From: Planctomycetaceae bacterium
Lineage (GTDB): Bacteria > Planctomycetota > Planctomycetia > Pirellulales > Thermoguttaceae
NCBI GenBank assembly: GCA_031288765.1
Contig: JAITQV010000323.1
Location: 1 to 8,693, forward strand
Direction: 5' to 3'
Length of the DNA: 8,693 bases
Shown: positions 6,485 through 8,693 of the stretch, piece by piece
Layout: each line of letters opens with the position of its first letter
How positions within the stretch are numbered: position 1 is the first letter of the stretch
The notes under the pieces: model-generated
What the model saw: the letters and a program-made list of their open reading frames with translations, nothing else
Told to the model about the DNA's origin: nothing
Databases searched by the model: none
Translations under genes and position numbers: made by a program

Positions 6485-7633
6485 ATGTCAATCTCAACGC
6501 AAAACAAAGATGTAAGAATTGGTTGTTCTGAAAAAAAGTTGCCTATCGCATTCTTTTTTTGGGAATTGCTCCTGCTTTTTTTCATAAGTGTTATTGCCGG
6601 CTGTGTTTCCCAAACAGCGTTTTTTGACCCCAAACCGGCAGGAACTCCCGCCTTTCGCGATGTCCCCAAAGAAACCGCAAAATCATCATTACCACACTAC
6701 TTTTTGGAAGCACCCGATGTAATCACTGTTGAAGCCATTCATCTGGTGCCAAAATCGCCTTACATGTTGCGTGTTTTTGATGTGATTGCTCTCGATGTCA
6801 TCGGCACCCCAATAGATGAACCCATTATGGGCACTTTCTCCGTAGAACCGGGCGGAATTATTCAACTTGGCGGAGCGTACGGGTCAGTGCGGATCGAAGG
6901 ACTTTCAGTGCAAGAAGCCGAACAAGCCATCTTACGGCATTTGATCTATACTCCTGAAAATACTCAAGGACGACTCGGCGAAAATACGGTCGTTTCGGCA
7001 AAATTGGTCAGAATGTCCGATGTCCAACAAATCGCCGGAGTACATTTGATCGGATCTGACGGTTATATTACACTTGGTTCTTACGGTCGGGTTTACATCA
7101 ACGGTTTGACGATTGATGAATGCCGTGAGGCAATTGAACTTCATCTTTCGAAGGCTCTTGAACATCCGCAGGTGGCGGTTGATGTTTACTCCTACAATAC
7201 CAAAGAATATTACGTCATCTTTCAATCCGCGACCATGGGAGAACAGGTTTTCGTTTTTCCCCACACCGGTAACGAAACCGTTTTGAAAGCAATCGCTAAT
7301 ACCAATGGTTTGACGCCTAATTCGTCCAAAAGAATCTGGGTTGCCCGACCTGTCGGAAATAGCCATAAACCGGTGATATTACCGGTTGATTGGGTCGCGG
7401 TAACCGCTTACGGAATGCCGCACACAAATTATCAATTATTACCGGGTGATCGCGTCTTTGTTGTTGAAAGCCGTTGGGTGGCAGCGGATGGCGTGTTAGC
7501 CCGCGTGATTGCTCCGTTTGAACGGATTATGGGCTTCTCGCTGCTCGGCGCAACCACCGCAACCCGATTCTACGGCAAAGTTATGCTCGGAGGCGGAGAA
7601 CGCTCAGGATATGGCGGCGGATATAACTACTAA
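6485..7633 (+). CDS. Wza-like polysaccharide biosynthesis/export lipoprotein
   Basis: The 382-residue protein belongs to the polysaccharide export (Poly_export/SLBB) family, whose members form the outer-membrane channel that releases capsule or exopolysaccharide. A hydrophobic segment (21-38) ends in the lipobox VIAGC with C40 as the lipidated residue. Residues about 75-152 form a first export domain (YMLRVFDVIALDVIG, then VEPGGIIQLGGAYGSVRIEG). Residues about 168-236 repeat the pattern (DGYITLGSYGRVYINGLT). An SLBB-like part spans about 241-328 and ends in LLPGDRVFVVES. The tail is glycine- and tyrosine-rich. No obvious C-terminal transmembrane helix is present; FERIMGFSLLGATTA could be amphipathic. 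The start is supported by TAAGG at 6472-6476, 8 nt upstream. No glycosyltransferase, Wzc-like kinase or polymerase gene is in the window, so the exported polymer is unknown. The long N-terminal extension is typical of planctomycete homologues as I know them. Confidence 0.9.
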   Translation: MSISTQNKDVRIGCSEKKLPIAFFFWELLLLFFISVIAGCVSQTAFFDPKPAGTPAFRDVPKETAKSSLPHYFLEAPDVITVEAIHLVPKSPYMLRVFDVIALDVIGTPIDEPIMGTFSVEPGGIIQLGGAYGSVRIEGLSVQEAEQAILRHLIYTPENTQGRLGENTVVSAKLVRMSDVQQIAGVHLIGSDGYITLGSYGRVYINGLTIDECREAIELHLSKALEHPQVAVDVYSYNTKEYYVIFQSATMGEQVFVFPHTGNETVLKAIANTNGLTPNSSKRIWVARPVGNSHKPVILPVDWVAVTAYGMPHTNYQLLPGDRVFVVESRWVAADGVLARVIAPFERIMGFSLLGATTATRFYGKVMLGGGERSGYGGGYNY

Positions 7634-7679
7634 ACTATTAATACTAATAAAATGTAAAATTTTGGGATAGAAGGTTTTT

Positions 7680-8693
7680 ATGAAAGTGTTCCCCAAAGTG
7701 AGTGTATGGGTCGAACTCGCACATCCTCATGATCTTGTGGTAAGATATTTTCTTACGGACACCGAATTGTTTGCGAATCTGTTAAACCTTTATGGAAATT
7801 CGGAAATGATTCGGCGGATCGATTTCGACTCACTGCGGTGCGAATCGCCAATAACTGTGGACGATCATTTGCAGGAAGTTATCGGCGATTTGCGGTTTTC
7901 CGTAAATTTCAAAAACGGCGGTTATTCAAAAGTTTTCTTCTTTTTTGAGCATCAATCCAAAAAGGAAAAACGTCGCCAATGGCTTCGCGGATTGCGTAAG
8001 GTCTTGGAATTTTATGAGGGTTGCGAATCGGACGCGGAAAACACAATGACCGACGACGGTAAATATCCCTACGTGGTAATGGTGGTGCTTTACCACGGAG
8101 AAACGCCGTGGGAGGAGTTGCTGCAAGTTGAAGATATGGTATCATTACCAAGTGATATTGATCCTCACATTTTATCGGTTCCGACGATTTTGATTGATGC
8201 GTCCCGAATTCCACAGGAAGAATTAAAAGGTCCGCCGGCTTTGATTGCTCTTTTGGATACTTTACAATCAACTTCGGCAAAAAAATTACCGGAAAATTTT
8301 GAGCGAATTATCGAATATTTCAAAGATGTTAAAACCGATCCGAGAACTTATGGGTGGTTAAATGCGTTGACGCGTTATTTTCTGGCAGTAACGAAAACCA
8401 GTAAAGAAACCGCCGTCAAAGTAATTTCAAAAGTCTTAAATAAACAGGAGACAGAAAAAATGGTTATGTCAACAATGGAAGAACTTTTACTCAAAGGGGT
8501 GAAAAAAGGTGTAAAAAAAGGCAAAATTGAAAGTAAAACCCAAGATGTTCTTAAAATACTCGATAAGCGATTTAAAAAAATACCCAATTCAATTGTACAA
8601 TCTGTAAATTCTTATACGGATTTAATTGCGTTGGATTCGCTTTTTGAGTTGGCGTTGGATTGTAAGACATTGGCGGAATTTGAACGTGAACTT
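7680..8693 (+). CDS. Rpn-family PD-(D/E)XK nuclease (3' partial)
   Basis: The frame is open for 338 codons to the window edge, so the C-terminus is missing. It matches the Rpn family (recombination-promoting nuclease, PF04754, formerly Transposase_31), DNA endonucleases linked to recA-independent recombination and, in enterobacteria, to antiphage toxicity. The N-terminus carries the family HD signature (AHPHDLVVRYFL, H17-D18). The nuclease core shows D70 in IGDLRFSV and E90-x-Q92 in FFFFEHQS, fitting the D...ExK/Q metal site, followed by a basic helix (93-110). VVLYHGETPW (136-144) is also typical. The C-terminal part has the family Gly-Lys repeat KGVKKGVKKGK (272-282). AGAAGG at 7669-7674 lies 5 nt before the ATG. 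The gene starts 46 bp after the export gene and could be read from the same transcript. No terminal inverted repeats or transposase partner suggest an insertion sequence. Confidence 0.88.
   Translation, partial: MKVFPKVSVWVELAHPHDLVVRYFLTDTELFANLLNLYGNSEMIRRIDFDSLRCESPITVDDHLQEVIGDLRFSVNFKNGGYSKVFFFFEHQSKKEKRRQWLRGLRKVLEFYEGCESDAENTMTDDGKYPYVVMVVLYHGETPWEELLQVEDMVSLPSDIDPHILSVPTILIDASRIPQEELKGPPALIALLDTLQSTSAKKLPENFERIIEYFKDVKTDPRTYGWLNALTRYFLAVTKTSKETAVKVISKVLNKQETEKMVMSTMEELLLKGVKKGVKKGKIESKTQDVLKILDKRFKKIPNSIVQSVNSYTDLIALDSLFELALDCKTLAEFEREL
8446..8450 (+). promoter_or_regulatory. internal ribosome-binding site in the Rpn gene
   Basis: AGGAG lies inside the Rpn coding region, 9 nt before an in-frame ATG at 8460. 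It is as good a Shine-Dalgarno as any in the window and better than the site of the full-length Rpn start. In frame it only encodes part of a Gln-Glu-Thr stretch. Confidence 0.45.
8460..8693 (+). CDS. possible internal small protein: C-terminal domain of Rpn (RpnS-like, 3' partial)
   Basis: Translation from ATG 8460 (M261 of the full protein) would give a separate protein of at least 78 residues in the same frame. It starts MVMSTMEELLLKG, contains the Gly-Lys repeat, then a helical domain (LDKRFKKIPNSIVQSV, LDSLFELALD). Studies of enterobacterial Rpn proteins reported a short form made from an internal start that covers the C-terminal oligomerisation domain and inhibits the nuclease. The position and length here agree with that layout. 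What is seen is the AGGAG, the spacing and the ATG; expression and inhibitory function are inference. It may be just an internal methionine. Confidence 0.4.
   Translation, partial: MVMSTMEELLLKGVKKGVKKGKIESKTQDVLKILDKRFKKIPNSIVQSVNSYTDLIALDSLFELALDCKTLAEFEREL

Noticed and set aside
6807..6823. 17-base exact match (CCCCAATAGATGAACCC) shared with 2959-2975, both encoding PIDEP
   Set aside because: The flanks are unrelated and the genes belong to different families; no mobile or regulatory meaning is apparent.
7680..8693. insertion sequence, based on the old name Transposase_31
   Set aside because: Rpn proteins are nucleases not shown to be part of classical insertion sequences; no terminal inverted repeats or target duplication are visible on the left side.

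Overview
The window most resembles a moderately AT-rich planctomycete, probably of an anaerobic or gut-associated lineage. This is an inference from gene families and style. The clues are a secreted TPR protein with a long acidic tail, a lipoprotein-type polysaccharide export protein with a long N-terminal extension, an oxygen-sensitive dehydratase activase, an Rpn-family nuclease, and mostly weak Shine-Dalgarno sequences. No rRNA, tRNA or marker gene confirms the taxonomy. All convincing genes lie on the + strand.

Layout. Positions 2-115 probably hold the tail of a membrane protein entering from the left. An AT-rich gap leads to two overlapping genes: a secreted TPR/acidic-tail protein (408-1271) and a ZnuA-type metal-binding lipoprotein (1228-2232). 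They overlap by 44 bp and are likely cotranscribed. No cognate ABC permease or ATPase is present. The next gap (2233-2948) carries a regular 15-copy array of a 21-bp repeat and an imperfect inverted repeat just before the next gene. Positions 2949-6017 encode a 1022-residue protein with two activase (BadF/BcrA/HgdC-type ATPase) domains, a four-cysteine site and a DUF2229-like region. It would activate a 2-hydroxyacyl-CoA dehydratase-like enzyme, but no such dehydratase is encoded here. A second gap (6018-6484) contains a 123-bp nested palindromic element with a 20-bp hairpin. Then come a Wza-like outer-membrane polysaccharide export lipoprotein (6485-7633) and an Rpn-family PD-(D/E)XK nuclease (7680 to beyond the right edge).

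The genes do not form one obvious pathway. They look like neighbouring independent units separated by repeat-bearing gaps. The point most worth following is inside the Rpn gene. A good AGGAG site lies 9 nt before an in-frame ATG at 8460, where a separate C-terminal small protein would start. That matches the long/short (toxin/intragenic antitoxin) arrangement reported for enterobacterial Rpn antiphage proteins. The 21-bp array and the palindromic element are the main non-coding structures left unexplained. I see no strong evidence for a wholly new system.
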